Shown: positions 14,493 through 22,157 of the stretch, piece after piece
Layout of the letters: every line of letters begins with the position of its first letter
Numbering within the stretch: the first letter of the stretch is position 1
Origin: JAUYQR01 sp031415015
Lineage (GTDB): Bacteria > Pseudomonadota > Alphaproteobacteria > Rhodobacterales > Rhodobacteraceae
Assembly: GCA_031415015.1 (NCBI GenBank)
Contig: JANOQT010000160.1
Span: 1 to 50,279 of the forward strand
Length of the DNA stretch: 50,279 nt
Direction: 5' to 3'
Made by a program: the position numbers and the translations under genes
The notes under the pieces: generated by a model
The model's input: only the letters and a program-made list of their open reading frames with translations
Told to the model about the DNA's origin: nothing
The model's database searches: none

Positions 14493-16939
14493 CACATGCC
14501 CCTCCGACCCAGCGACACGGCGCGGGCGATGTCGCTCGCCACCTGCGTGCGCGATTGTCGGAAGCTTTCGGCATCGCGGGCCATGATGGTGACGTTGACG
14601 GCGGGTGCGCTGGACGAGCCTTGGCCGTATCCAGCGGCCTCGCGGCGGGAAAGCACACGCTCGCCGCGTTGCAGGATCGCCGGAACCTCGTCGGGCTTGA
14701 TCCCGGCCCAGCCACCTGCATGCATGCGTGGGGCATTCGCGAAGGCCAAAGCCGGAACCATGCGGCCCGGGCCCGGCGATCCGACCATGCCACCGGTGTG
14801 CAGGATATTGGCGAATATCCCGCCCGCACCGCCTAGCGCTCCCGACAGGGCGTTGGCAATCGGTCCAAGGATGAAGGTCCGCGCCGCCAGCTTGGCCAGA
14901 TCGGCGATCATCGACGTGACCAGATCGCGGAAATCGAGCTTGCCGGTCTTGACGAACTCGCCCACGGCGTTCTCGGCGGAGGTGAAGGCCCCGACCAGCG
15001 CCTGGCCGATATCGCCGCCGATGTCGCGCGCTTTGGAGGCGTAATCAGCCAGCGCAGCGGTCACTGCACCCCAGCTGGTTGCGGCTTGGTCAGCCCCTGC
15101 AGCAGCTTCAGCCCCGGCTTCGCGCGCGGCCGCACCAGCGCTTCCGGCAGCAGTCGCGGTGTCGTCCAGTTCGGTGTTCAGCGCATCCGCCGAGTTGGCG
15201 GCATCGGCCAGTGCTGCCTCAGCTTCCGTCCCGGTGCCGGTCACCGCGTCGCGCAGCGCCTGCCAACTGGCCAGCGGACGGCCTGCGGCATCTGCCAGCA
15301 TGCCGGCCGCTTCGCGGTAACCGTCAGCCCGGCCACGCGCATCGGCTGCCATCGCGCCCAGCCCGAGGTCGGGCGGTTCAAGATACGTCCGAGACAGCGC
15401 TGCCGAAAATGCATCTGCAGCGGCCGCTCCGGCTGCAGTTGCCGCGCCCTCGAACGGGTTGCCGATCCGCGCCAGTTCCACCGGGTCAAGCGTGCCGATC
15501 CGCACCCCGCCTTCGCCAACCGCCCAATCCGGCAGCAGGTCCAGCGCGGCGTTGAGCCCGTTGATGAAGCCGTTGATCCGCGTGACGACACCGTTCAACA
15601 TCGCCTCGACCCCGGAAATCAGCCCGTTCGCCGCCTGAAAGGCGAAATCGCCGATGGCGCCGGGCAGACTGCCCCAGATCGCCACCGCAGCGTCATAGGC
15701 TCCCTGGAAGATCGCCGCCGTCCGGTCGCCGAAGCTGACCACGCCCGCGATGGTGCCTTCGAGCGCCGAGAGCCCGGCAGCTTTCAGCCCCTCCCAGCCA
15801 GCGCCCATGTTGGCGAATGCGGCTTCGAGCGACACGCCGATGCGCGACCAGACTTCTTTCGCCAGATCACCCAGCAGGCGGAAGGCTTCGCCCACGCCGC
15901 CGACACGGGCCACCAGTTGCGAGAACTGATAGACCAGTTCCCCCGCGCCAACGATCAGCGCGCCGATGCCGGTGCGGATCAGCGCCCCGCGCAGGAAGAC
16001 CAGCGCCGTGGCGACGCCACGCACCGACAGGGCCGCAACCGCCAGCCCGGCCACCCAGCGCCCGGCCATGAAGGCGGCGAAGCTCGCGGCATAGGTGGAA
16101 AGCCGTGCGAAATTGTCGAAGACCGCCGTTATCGCACCGCCGATGGGACCGGTGCCCCGCGCCATATCGGCCAGTGCGTTTGCCACGGTTTCCAACGCTG
16201 GGGCGACGGCAGCGGTCAGGCGGTTGGTCAGACCGAGCCAGATCAGGCTCAGCTTGGCGATGGCATCGCCGGTGCGTTCGATCTGCGCCGCGTCGGCCGC
16301 GCTGACCGCGACGCCGAAGTCGCGCACATCTTGTGCCGCCTCCCGCAGGGTGGCCGGGTCGATGCGCAGAAACGCGAGGGCCGCCCGGTCACCGAAGAGG
16401 TCGGATGCCACGGCGGCGCGTTCGGCCTCGGGCACGAACTGGTTCAACGCTTCCTGGATGGCGACGATGCGCTGGTCGAGCGGCAGCGCTTGCAGTTCCG
16501 CCGCCGTCAGGTTCAGCCGTTGCAAGGCCCCAACAGCCGATCCGGACCCAGCCGCCGCTTCCGACAACCGCGTGGTCAGCTTCTTGGTGGCCTGTTCGAT
16601 CTCGCCCATGGAGACACCGGCCAATTCGCCAGCCCATGTCAGCACCTGCAAGCTTTCCACCGTGGTGCGCAGCGAGGCCGCCATGTCGGCCTGTGCGCCG
16701 ATGACATCAAGCCCTGAGCGGACCATCGCCACGCCCGCAGCGGCTGCGGCGGCCGTCACTGCCGCAAGCGCAATCCCTGCCTTGCTGGCGAAGCTGCCGA
16801 GCCTGGTATTGGCCAGTTCCATCTCGGAGGAAAGGCGGCCGAAACCCCGCGAGCCGGCCGCGCCGATGCCTTCCAGTTCCGCCCGCACTTGACGGCCGCC
16901 TTCTGCGACCAGCCGGACAGAGACCCTTTTCTCAGCCAT
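14492..16939 (-). CDS. Tail tape measure protein
   Basis: 815 residues, the longest gene of the tail shaft block. The N terminus has RLVAEGGRQVRAELEGIGAA and a long Ala-rich helical region, followed by a phage_tail_NMP1-type core (DRAALAFLRIDPATLREAAQ) and central hydrophobic segments (about 285-345). The C-terminal lambda-gpH-like region has a long Ala-rich coiled part, then FRDLVTSMIADLAKLAARTF and GGMVGSPGPGRMVPA. It sets tail length and is ejected ahead of DNA. The start lies inside the end of the frameshifted chaperone reading frame (8-bp overlap), the normal order of siphophage tail genes. Confidence 0.93.
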   Translation of the reverse strand: MAEKRVSVRLVAEGGRQVRAELEGIGAAGSRGFGRLSSEMELANTRLGSFASKAGIALAAVTAAAAAAGVAMVRSGLDVIGAQADMAASLRTTVESLQVLTWAGELAGVSMGEIEQATKKLTTRLSEAAAGSGSAVGALQRLNLTAAELQALPLDQRIVAIQEALNQFVPEAERAAVASDLFGDRAALAFLRIDPATLREAAQDVRDFGVAVSAADAAQIERTGDAIAKLSLIWLGLTNRLTAAVAPALETVANALADMARGTGPIGGAITAVFDNFARLSTYAASFAAFMAGRWVAGLAVAALSVRGVATALVFLRGALIRTGIGALIVGAGELVYQFSQLVARVGGVGEAFRLLGDLAKEVWSRIGVSLEAAFANMGAGWEGLKAAGLSALEGTIAGVVSFGDRTAAIFQGAYDAAVAIWGSLPGAIGDFAFQAANGLISGVEAMLNGVVTRINGFINGLNAALDLLPDWAVGEGGVRIGTLDPVELARIGNPFEGAATAAGAAAADAFSAALSRTYLEPPDLGLGAMAADARGRADGYREAAGMLADAAGRPLASWQALRDAVTGTGTEAEAALADAANSADALNTELDDTATAAGSAGAAAREAGAEAAAGADQAATSWGAVTAALADYASKARDIGGDIGQALVGAFTSAENAVGEFVKTGKLDFRDLVTSMIADLAKLAARTFILGPIANALSGALGGAGGIFANILHTGGMVGSPGPGRMVPALAFANAPRMHAGGWAGIKPDEVPAILQRGERVLSRREAAGYGQGSSSAPAVNVTIMARDAESFRQSRTQVASDIARAVSLGRRGM

Positions 16940-17596
16940 GTCCCTCTCCGATCTGTTCGTTGAGTTTGCGCACCATCACCGCCTCGATCTCGGGCAGCAG
17001 TTCAGCGGCGATGAGGGTGTCGATGCCAAGGGCCCGGGCCATCGCTAGGGCCGCGCCCATATCCCAGCCCAGCACCGCGCCGGGGATCACCCGCAGTTGC
17101 CCACCAAGGCGGCCGACTAAGTCCCAGACCTGCCAGCCATCTTCCGTCTTTGGCCGGTTCAGTCTTGCGGGGCAGTCGGGGCAGCGCCCTGTGCACGCCG
17201 CGCAGTAGCGGTCGCCCCCGCCGACGGACCATTCGGCAAGGGCGCGGAGACGTTTTTTTCCGCGTCCAGGATCAGGCCTTTGGCGACATATTGGGTCTGG
17301 AAGGCTTCAAAGACCGGCCAGATTTCCAGCATTGCATCGATGCCTTCGGGCGAAACCGGGACAGGATCACCCGCGTCATCGCCAACGCCCTCCCAATCCA
17401 GCACGGCACGCCGGGCGACTGCCTTGGCCATGGCCAGCGCCAGTTCCTCCTGCGTCGCGGTGTCCGGCAGGGCTTCGATGGCCGGGTCGGCACGCGCCGA
17501 GACCATCAAGGCGGTGGTCAGCGGAGCGACTTGCAGTCGAAGGCCGGGGGCGAGGGCCAGCCATGAAGGGTGGGCAGTCAGGTTCAGTCTGATCAT
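16932..17596 (-). CDS. Tail assembly chaperone GT (made by -1 frameshift)
   Basis: Zero-frame reading from ATG 17596 reaches the slippery run GCG GAA AAA AAC (heptamer 17252-17258). A -1 slip there enters a frame open to TGA 16932-16934, giving a product of 221 residues. The extension starts RLRALAEWSVGGGDRY. It carries the four-cysteine string CAACTGRCPDC and then GWQVWDLVGRLGGQLRVIPG, typical of tail chaperone T-domains. The extension has no start codon of its own with a ribosome site and overlaps the tape-measure start by 8 bp. Lambda-type phages make the gpGT chaperone this way to load tube subunits on the tape measure. The frameshift is inferred from sequence and synteny. Confidence 0.82.
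17159..17596 (-). CDS. Tail assembly chaperone G (unshifted form)
   Basis: 145 residues from ATG 17596 (MIRLNLTAHPSWLALAPGLR), directly after the tube protein. A longer start would lie inside the tube gene. The body is helical: TQEELALAMAKAVARRAVLD, then GIDAMLEIWPVFEAFQTQYV. The C terminus after the slippery site is an Ala/Pro/Thr-rich tail without clear structure. Its place between tube and tape measure, and the A-AAA-AAC site near its 3' end, match the lambda G gene. Most ribosomes would make this form and a minority the GT form. It assists tube polymerisation and is not expected in the mature particle. Confidence 0.85.
   Translation of the reverse strand: MIRLNLTAHPSWLALAPGLRLQVAPLTTALMVSARADPAIEALPDTATQEELALAMAKAVARRAVLDWEGVGDDAGDPVPVSPEGIDAMLEIWPVFEAFQTQYVAKGLILDAEKNVSAPLPNGPSAGATATARRAQGAAPTAPQD
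17252..17258 (-). promoter_or_regulatory. Programmed -1 ribosomal frameshift site A AAA AAC
   Basis: The minus strand reads GCG GAA AAA AAC GTC in the frame of the G chaperone, a perfect X-XXY-YYZ heptamer. Slipping back one base leads exactly into the only open downstream frame, which encodes the conserved T-like extension. The following GC-rich sequence could form the stimulatory structure, but I did not fold it. Confidence 0.82.
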
Positions 17597-17598
17597 GA

Positions 17599-18537
17599 TC
17601 AATAGCTCACAACAGTGTTGACGAGGACGGCGGTGCACATGCGGGCGGGGCTGACGGCCTTGGCGGCCTGCCAGTCGAAGGTGGCTTGGATGCCCTGCGG
17701 GCCCGGGATCTCGATGCGCGGGCGTGGCAAATAGACGGCATGCGCGGTGAAGGTGAAGCTGGCGTTGGCCCCGAGGCTCCAGGCGAAGACCATCTCGCAA
17801 GGCGTGCCGTCGATGGCCTGCGTGATCAGCGTGCTATCGGCAAAACGCACCTCCACCCGGCCGGTCAGCGCGCCCATGCCGGGGTCTGCGCCCTCGATAC
17901 GGCCGTCGGAGCGGATGGTCTCGATCCGGTCGAGGCCATTGGAATAGGTCACCTCGGCCGAAATGACGTTGCCGAGTGGCGAGCCGTTCCGGGTGATCGC
18001 GCCGTTGAAATGCCCGAACCGCTGCAACGCCAATGAGGTGGGCGTGCCAGCGGCCGTGGCCGCCGCGACGGTCTCGCCCTGCGCCACCAGTCGGGCGGTG
18101 GCCGTCAGCAGGCCCGACCGCGCCATCTGCCATGAAAGCTGATCGCAGACGCAGCCGGTGTACATTGCATAGCGCGGCACCTCGGGCATTGCCGTCTCGA
18201 TGGCCATGCTCGGCAGGGTCCAGTTGCCGGACTGGAAGGTGTGGGTCTTGGGCGTGGTGCCCGAGGTGACCGGTGCACCAAAGGCCGCCTTCAGCCACAG
18301 CCCAAGGTTCTCGACATCGATCGGCACCACGACATCGCCATCGGCGGTGAACGCGTCCTTGATCGGGGCCAGCGGGTCGCGCCCCTGTCCCAGCAATTCC
18401 GAGGCGATAAGCGGCTGCTCGGAGCCAAGCGTGGTGCTGGCAAACGGCACCGTGCGGTAGCCCGTGGCGGGCGCGGTGCCATAGACGGATTCGAACGCAA
18501 GCGCCATCTGCGCCCGCGCCCCATGGGCTCGTGCCAT
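17599..18537 (-). CDS. Phage tail tube protein
   Basis: 312 residues. The N terminus (MARAHGARAQMALAFESVYG, then GYRTVPFASTTLG) and the beta-rich body with GDVVVPIDVENLGLWLKAAF, YTGCVCDQLSWQMARSGLL and GRVEVRFADSTLI are characteristic of phage_tube_2-type tail tube proteins. It polymerises into the hollow non-contractile tail tube. Gene order, from tail terminator to tube to chaperones to tape measure, agrees with a siphophage tail. The stop is 2 bp before the chaperone start. It is expected to be one of the most abundant virion proteins. Confidence 0.88.
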   Translation of the reverse strand: MARAHGARAQMALAFESVYGTAPATGYRTVPFASTTLGSEQPLIASELLGQGRDPLAPIKDAFTADGDVVVPIDVENLGLWLKAAFGAPVTSGTTPKTHTFQSGNWTLPSMAIETAMPEVPRYAMYTGCVCDQLSWQMARSGLLTATARLVAQGETVAAATAAGTPTSLALQRFGHFNGAITRNGSPLGNVISAEVTYSNGLDRIETIRSDGRIEGADPGMGALTGRVEVRFADSTLITQAIDGTPCEMVFAWSLGANASFTFTAHAVYLPRPRIEIPGPQGIQATFDWQAAKAVSPARMCTAVLVNTVVSY

Positions 18538-18561
18538 CGTGTTCTCCTATCGTGATTGGGG

Positions 18562-18981
18562 TCAGGCCAGCGGATCGGCCGTGGAATAGTGCAGGATGAC
18601 CGGGATTACCGCCGCCTTCAGGCTGGCGGCACCTTCAACGGCCAGATCGACCGGGCGGGGCGCTTCCGCCTCGACCCAGTCGCATAGCCCGCCCAGCGTG
18701 CGGTCGGCGGCAATCGCCGCGCCGATACTGGAGCAAATCGTGTCGAAGGCCGCGTCACGCGTAGCACCCTGCACGACTGCCTCGATCTCGGCCCGGTGCT
18801 GGTAATGGTAGCGCAGCGGCGAGAGCGTCACCTCGGGCTCCCCGGGCTCGCCGTCGCGCAGGATCAGGAGGCCAGCGGTGGGAACGCGTTCAGGCAGCAC
18901 ATCACCTCGCAGGGCGGTGGCGGGCAACGCCGAGAGCAGCGCGTGCAGCGCGGCGAGGATGGTTTCACGGGGGGTGGGCAT
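18562..18981 (-). CDS. Tail terminator / minor tail protein
   Basis: 139 residues: RETILAALHALLSALPATAL, LLILRDGEPGEPEVTLSPLR and HRAEIEAVVQGATRDAAFDT. In related prophages this gene, sometimes misnamed 'acyl-CoA transferase', lies between the head-tail joining genes and the tube gene, as here. Its fold is expected to be that of lambda gpU, the tail terminator that caps the tube before head joining. The assignment rests on position and general sequence resemblance. The upstream neighbour expected in this module (DUF6441) is displaced by more than 2 kb because a cassette is inserted. Confidence 0.75.
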   Translation of the reverse strand: MPTPRETILAALHALLSALPATALRGDVLPERVPTAGLLILRDGEPGEPEVTLSPLRYHYQHRAEIEAVVQGATRDAAFDTICSSIGAAIAADRTLGGLCDWVEAEAPRPVDLAVEGAASLKAAVIPVILHYSTADPLA

Positions 18982-19013
18982 GGTTTCGTACCTAGCCTGA
19001 GACGTCGTACTTT

Positions 19014-19529
19014 TTAGAGGAGCTCGCCGAAGCTCCCAAATTTCAGTCGGAAGCGATGGTTGGCGGCCCAGTTTTCCTTTATGGCGTCTGCATCGCCCAC
19101 ACTCAGAATGCCCTCGCGTATCATTTGAACTGTCAAATCTGCTGTGCCGACAACGACGAGGCGTTCATCTACGCGGCGCGCTTCGTTTGCGGCGCGTCGG
19201 TCGTCGAGCGCAAGAGCTGCACCAATCGAAAGAGCATGCGCAATGGTCGCACTTTCACCGATTCCGAGCCGCTGTGTCCCAGTCAGGTGCGCGAACATCT
19301 CGAGAGCGGCGTCGCCTTCCACGCGGCAGACCTCACAGCATCCCGAAGCGACCGCAGCCTCAAAGCGCGCCAGCTGCTCCCCGTAGATGTCACTAATCTC
19401 GCCAGCCGCATGGTCTGTCACGAGGAACTGTGGCGATAGATCACGGATCAAATCCATCCGGTCGATCCGAAGAAAGTTGACCAGAACGGACGTGTCTGTG
19501 ACGAGCACTATTTGGGGGGATGAAGGCAT
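19014..19529 (-). CDS. PIN domain protein (VapC/DUF3368-like), putative ribonuclease toxin
   Basis: 171 residues with the acidic residues of the PIN nuclease fold: Asp12 in VLVTDTSVLVNFL, Glu44 in AAGEISD, Glu92 in GIGESATIAHAL and Asp109/110 in ALALDDRRAANEA. PIN proteins are Mg/Mn-dependent ribonucleases, many of them toxins or regulators. The start is 8 bp after the stop of the XRE-ImmA gene, so both form one transcript. A partner toxin-antitoxin or defence arrangement is plausible, but no small VapB-type antitoxin gene is visible; the HTH protein would have to act as the partner. The pair lies inside the phage late gene block and looks like a cargo cassette. Confidence 0.8.
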   Translation of the reverse strand: MPSSPQIVLVTDTSVLVNFLRIDRMDLIRDLSPQFLVTDHAAGEISDIYGEQLARFEAAVASGCCEVCRVEGDAALEMFAHLTGTQRLGIGESATIAHALSIGAALALDDRRAANEARRVDERLVVVGTADLTVQMIREGILSVGDADAIKENWAANHRFRLKFGSFGELL

Positions 19530-19537
19530 GTCTTGCG

Positions 19538-20779
19538 TTACTCAGCTCGCGCCGCCTCGGCCAAGTCGAGCAGCTTTCGTCCGTCAACGCCAATAGTCTT
19601 GCCAACATCCAGCAGGCGACCACGAGAGATTTCCCCAAGCCGATAGGCCTCAAGCCCGAGGTGAGCCACGCGGCCGCGAAGCTCCCGGGTTCCCCTGGCG
19701 CCACTCACAGGCGCCTCAAGGTCATCGAACAGGTCCAGCGCCTGCAAGTATTCTCTCCCTGCGGCTTCGTGCTCCGGCGACAGCAGCAGCGTGCTTTCCG
19801 GCTGGTTGATATATCGAAGGCTTTTCAGCCGATAAACCGCCGCTTGATAGCTCAAGCCAAAACGGTGCGCGATGAAGGCGACATCCTGAAAGCCGATGGT
19901 CTGGGAACGTGGCGCCGGACGCAACTGCCCCTGTATGCTACCGCCGGTCGCTACGTCGAAGACAATCTGATCGGTCCGCGCCGGCTGGCCCTTGCCAAGC
20001 TGACGCAGTTCCTCTTCGAGGCCTGCCTCAGGAAGCAGGAAAGCAGCAGCGAAAGCATTCGCGCGCTGTTCGATGCGTTCATTGCTGTTGTCAGCACTGC
20101 TGACCCCGACGACCCGATCCCGGTCGAGAAGTGCATGTGCATACTCATGCGCCAACGAAAACCGCTGACGGGCGCGGACATGTCCAGCGTTTACGAGCAC
20201 CGCCATGCCGATGGTCGGATGATGGAGGAAAAGGCCCGACATAGTGTGAGGGAGGTCGACGGTAGAGGCCCAGATCCCCTGATCCCCGAGCAACTCCGTC
20301 AGATCGGCGACGGGAGCACTGCCCAGTTCGAGACGTCGCCGCTCCTGCTCGGCCACCCGTTGGCCTTGTGCCACGGCTTCGCCGGTCGATTTCGGAACTG
20401 GTTCACGATAAGCTGGCGGACCCTCTCGTTCATCGCGACCCAACAAGCCCTCAAGACTGACACCTTCGCGGCAGATCTGCACACAGCGGTCTACCTCGAT
20501 CCGAATCTCGGGAGTGTCGTCAATGCCTGGAGCAATTCGATGCAACGCCACGACAACGTCCTCGTCCACATCCGGAGCGTCTGCAAGAAACCATCGAACA
20601 GGGCGGCGGTACAGGTCTGCAAATCGTGCAAGTTCCATCGTGGACACTGCACGGTTGCCTCCTTCGATCTGCGTGACAGCCGTACGGGTCAAGCCGAGCG
20701 CTTCAGCGGCTTCACCTTGGCTGATTGACGCCAAGTCTCGTGCCTCCCTCAACCGACGGGACATTTCGATACGGTTCAT
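19538..20779 (-). CDS. XRE-type HTH regulator fused to ImmA/IrrE metallopeptidase
   Basis: 413 residues from ATG 20779, which has GAGGAA upstream. A longer frame exists but adds a poorly conserved leader. Residues about 5-60 are a Cro/CI-type HTH (REARDLASISQGEAAEALGL, then TRTAVTQIEGGNRAVSTMEL). Residues about 150-260 hold the ImmA/IrrE zinc peptidase with HEYAH (211-215) and a downstream Glu in NERIEQRANAFAAAFLLP. The remaining C terminus is helical. Such proteins act as repressors that cleave themselves or a partner after a signal, or as antitoxin-like regulators. It is transcribed with the PIN gene from a good promoter at 20833-20861. Confidence 0.9.
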   Translation of the reverse strand: MNRIEMSRRLREARDLASISQGEAAEALGLTRTAVTQIEGGNRAVSTMELARFADLYRRPVRWFLADAPDVDEDVVVALHRIAPGIDDTPEIRIEVDRCVQICREGVSLEGLLGRDEREGPPAYREPVPKSTGEAVAQGQRVAEQERRRLELGSAPVADLTELLGDQGIWASTVDLPHTMSGLFLHHPTIGMAVLVNAGHVRARQRFSLAHEYAHALLDRDRVVGVSSADNSNERIEQRANAFAAAFLLPEAGLEEELRQLGKGQPARTDQIVFDVATGGSIQGQLRPAPRSQTIGFQDVAFIAHRFGLSYQAAVYRLKSLRYINQPESTLLLSPEHEAAGREYLQALDLFDDLEAPVSGARGTRELRGRVAHLGLEAYRLGEISRGRLLDVGKTIGVDGRKLLDLAEAARAE

Positions 20780-20832
20780 GACGGATTCCTCAGATGAGCG
20801 TGTCGGGCTTCTACCGGCCCTCACTTGGGCAC

Positions 20833-20861
20833 AAGATAGGCTCATCGAACCATAACGTCAA
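20833..20861 (-). promoter_or_regulatory. Sigma-70 promoter for the XRE-ImmA/PIN operon
   Basis: On the minus strand TTGACG (20856-20861) and TATCTT (20833-20838) are separated by exactly 17 bp and lie 54 bp upstream of the XRE-ImmA start codon. Just upstream of the -35 are two small inverted repeats, GAACGTTC (20872-20879) and GTTCG-N5-CGAAC (20876-20890), possible operators for the HTH protein itself. Confidence 0.65.
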
Positions 20862-20929
20862 ATCCTTACTTGAACGTTCGACTTCCGAACACCACATCAT
20901 GTTCATGCCACTGAAAGGGGGTGATGGTT

Positions 20930-21154
20930 ATGGCAGGCAAGAATCAGCATGTGGTTCAGCGTGAGGCCGGTTGGGCAGTCCTTGGTGCCGGGAACAGCCG
21001 TGATACGGCGCGTTTCGGCACGCAAGCAGAAGCAATCGATCGGGCCACTGAAATCGCGCGCAATCAGCAGAGCGAAGTCCTCGTCCACGGGCGCGACGGT
21101 CGCATCCGTGAGCGCAACAGCTACGGCAACGATCCGTTCCCGCCCCGCGGGTAG
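20930..21154 (+). CDS. DUF2188 domain protein
   Basis: 74 residues beginning MAGKNQHVVQREAGWAVLGA. ATG 20930 is preferred because AAAGGGGG lies about 8-10 bases upstream; in-frame GTG/ATG codons at 20921 and 20924 are too close to that site. The pattern VVQREAGWAVLGAGNSRDTA, then FGTQAEAIDRATEIARNQQ and VLVHGRDGRIRERNSYG is the DUF2188 fold. This is a small beta-alpha protein of unknown function often found in mobile DNA. It is the only plus-strand gene in this part of the phage, divergent from the XRE-ImmA operon, and is closed by a hairpin. Confidence 0.85.
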   Translation: MAGKNQHVVQREAGWAVLGAGNSRDTARFGTQAEAIDRATEIARNQQSEVLVHGRDGRIRERNSYGNDPFPPRG

Positions 21155-21160
21155 GTAAGG

Positions 21161-21187
21161 CACGGAGGGCTCTCGGGGCCCTCCGTG
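21161..21187. terminator. Hairpin between convergent genes, bidirectional terminator candidate
   Basis: CACGGAGGGC / GCCCTCCGTG form a perfect 10-bp stem with a 7-base loop. It lies just after the DUF2188 stop (plus strand) and just after the DUF6441 stop (minus strand). There is no strong T run on either side, so factor-independent termination is uncertain, but position and stem strength suit an insulator between the head genes and the inserted cassette. Confidence 0.55.
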
Positions 21188-21219
21188 TGTCCAGGTGGAT
21201 TGAGACAGCGACTCCAACA

Positions 21220-21849
21220 TCATAGCCGTCCGTCGACCCAGTTCGCCACGATCAGCCCCGGAACACCATCAGCCGCCCGCTCTGCATCCCGCGCCAGATT
21301 CAGCCGCTTCGGCAGCTTGACCTGCGGCACCAGCAGGAAGATCGGCGCGGTCACGAGGCCCCGGCCCTTTTTCGACCGTGACGCCACGGCCCGACCCTTG
21401 GTGTTCAGCCGGCCCTCGGCGACCAGCAGGCTCGGCCCTCTTCGGCGGTAGATGAACCGCAGGCGCAGACCGGTACGGCGTTCCCATTCGCCTGGGGTCA
21501 TCCGACCGCCGCGCGTGGATTTGCCCGCTGCTGGTGTGGGGATCGCCAGCCAGAACCCGTTCTTCGACCGGATCAGTGGTCCGGTGTCATGCGCGCCGAT
21601 GATCACCGGGGCGTTCGACCAGACCAGCGCCGCCGCATTCAGGCTTTCGCCGGACTTCGGGAAGCTGGCGGAGCGGATCGAGTTGGCGAGGCGTGTGCCC
21701 AGCCCCGCACCGGTGATCTGTGTGCGCCAAGCGGATTTCAGGCCCGCTCCAGCTTCCCGCATCGCGGCGGTGACAGCGCGTTCCCCCGCCGCGACCTCGG
21801 CCGCCATCAAGGCGACAATGTCGGGATCGATGGCGAGTTTCAGTTTCAC
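21220..21849 (-). CDS. DUF6441 family head-tail protein
   Basis: 209 residues: MKLKLAIDPDIVALMAAEVA, then AGLKSAWRTQITGAGLGTRL, NAPVIIGAHDTGPLIRSKNG and FWLAIPTPAAGK. This family occurs in alphaproteobacterial prophages between the head-tail joining protein and the tail terminator, where HK97 gp10-like tail-completion proteins lie in other phages. A connector or tail-completion role is inferred from that position. It overlaps the upstream joining gene by 4 bp. In this prophage it is followed by a hairpin and the XRE-ImmA/PIN cassette rather than by the tail terminator. Confidence 0.82.
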   Translation of the reverse strand: MKLKLAIDPDIVALMAAEVAAGERAVTAAMREAGAGLKSAWRTQITGAGLGTRLANSIRSASFPKSGESLNAAALVWSNAPVIIGAHDTGPLIRSKNGFWLAIPTPAAGKSTRGGRMTPGEWERRTGLRLRFIYRRRGPSLLVAEGRLNTKGRAVASRSKKGRGLVTAPIFLLVPQVKLPKRLNLARDAERAADGVPGLIVANWVDGRL

Positions 21850-22157
21850 GCGGGCCTCAGATCGACCGTCCAGACCAGCCGCTCGCGATCCCGGACGGGC
21901 TCGCCTTGTATGAGGAAAGCATCGCTGTCGATTTCCACCCTGTCACCGGGGCGCGGGTTCGGAACCTCGGCCACGCGCAGGTCGATGCGGGTGGTTTCCG
22001 ACCATAGCCGGGCATCGCCGAAGTCGGTGATCGCATCGGCACGTCGGGCGACGATGCGCACCAGCACAGGTTCGCCGCCGTCGGCGATGTAGACCGCGTC
22101 GCGCCCCACGTTCGGATCGGCGAAGAGTGCGCCGACAGCGGCGGCGAAGGCGCTCAT
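21846..22157 (-). CDS. Head-tail joining protein
   Basis: 103 residues starting MSAFAAAVGALFADPNVGRD at ATG 22157, whose codon overlaps the DUF2190 stop (TGATG). A longer frame upstream lies inside other genes and is rejected. Body: AVYIADGGEPVLVRIVARRA, then RIDLRVAEVPNPRPGDRVEI and FLIQGEPVRDRERLVWTVDL. This small beta-barrel pattern is that of lambda gpFII / phage head-tail attachment proteins that seal the neck and join the tail. It sits in the normal place after the capsid genes. Confidence 0.8.
   Translation of the reverse strand: MSAFAAAVGALFADPNVGRDAVYIADGGEPVLVRIVARRADAITDFGDARLWSETTRIDLRVAEVPNPRPGDRVEIDSDAFLIQGEPVRDRERLVWTVDLRPA

Noticed and set aside
17002..17232. Minus-strand frame of 76 codons between chaperone and tape measure
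   Set aside because: It is the wrong frame; the -1 frame reached from the slippery site gives the conserved chaperone extension over the same bases.
19014..19529. Classical VapBC toxin-antitoxin pair
   Set aside because: The PIN gene is present, but no small VapB-like antitoxin gene lies beside it; its partner is a 413-residue HTH-peptidase instead.
19520..20728. Plus-strand open frame of 402 codons
   Set aside because: Antisense to the XRE-ImmA gene, which has HTH and HEYAH motifs and its own promoter.
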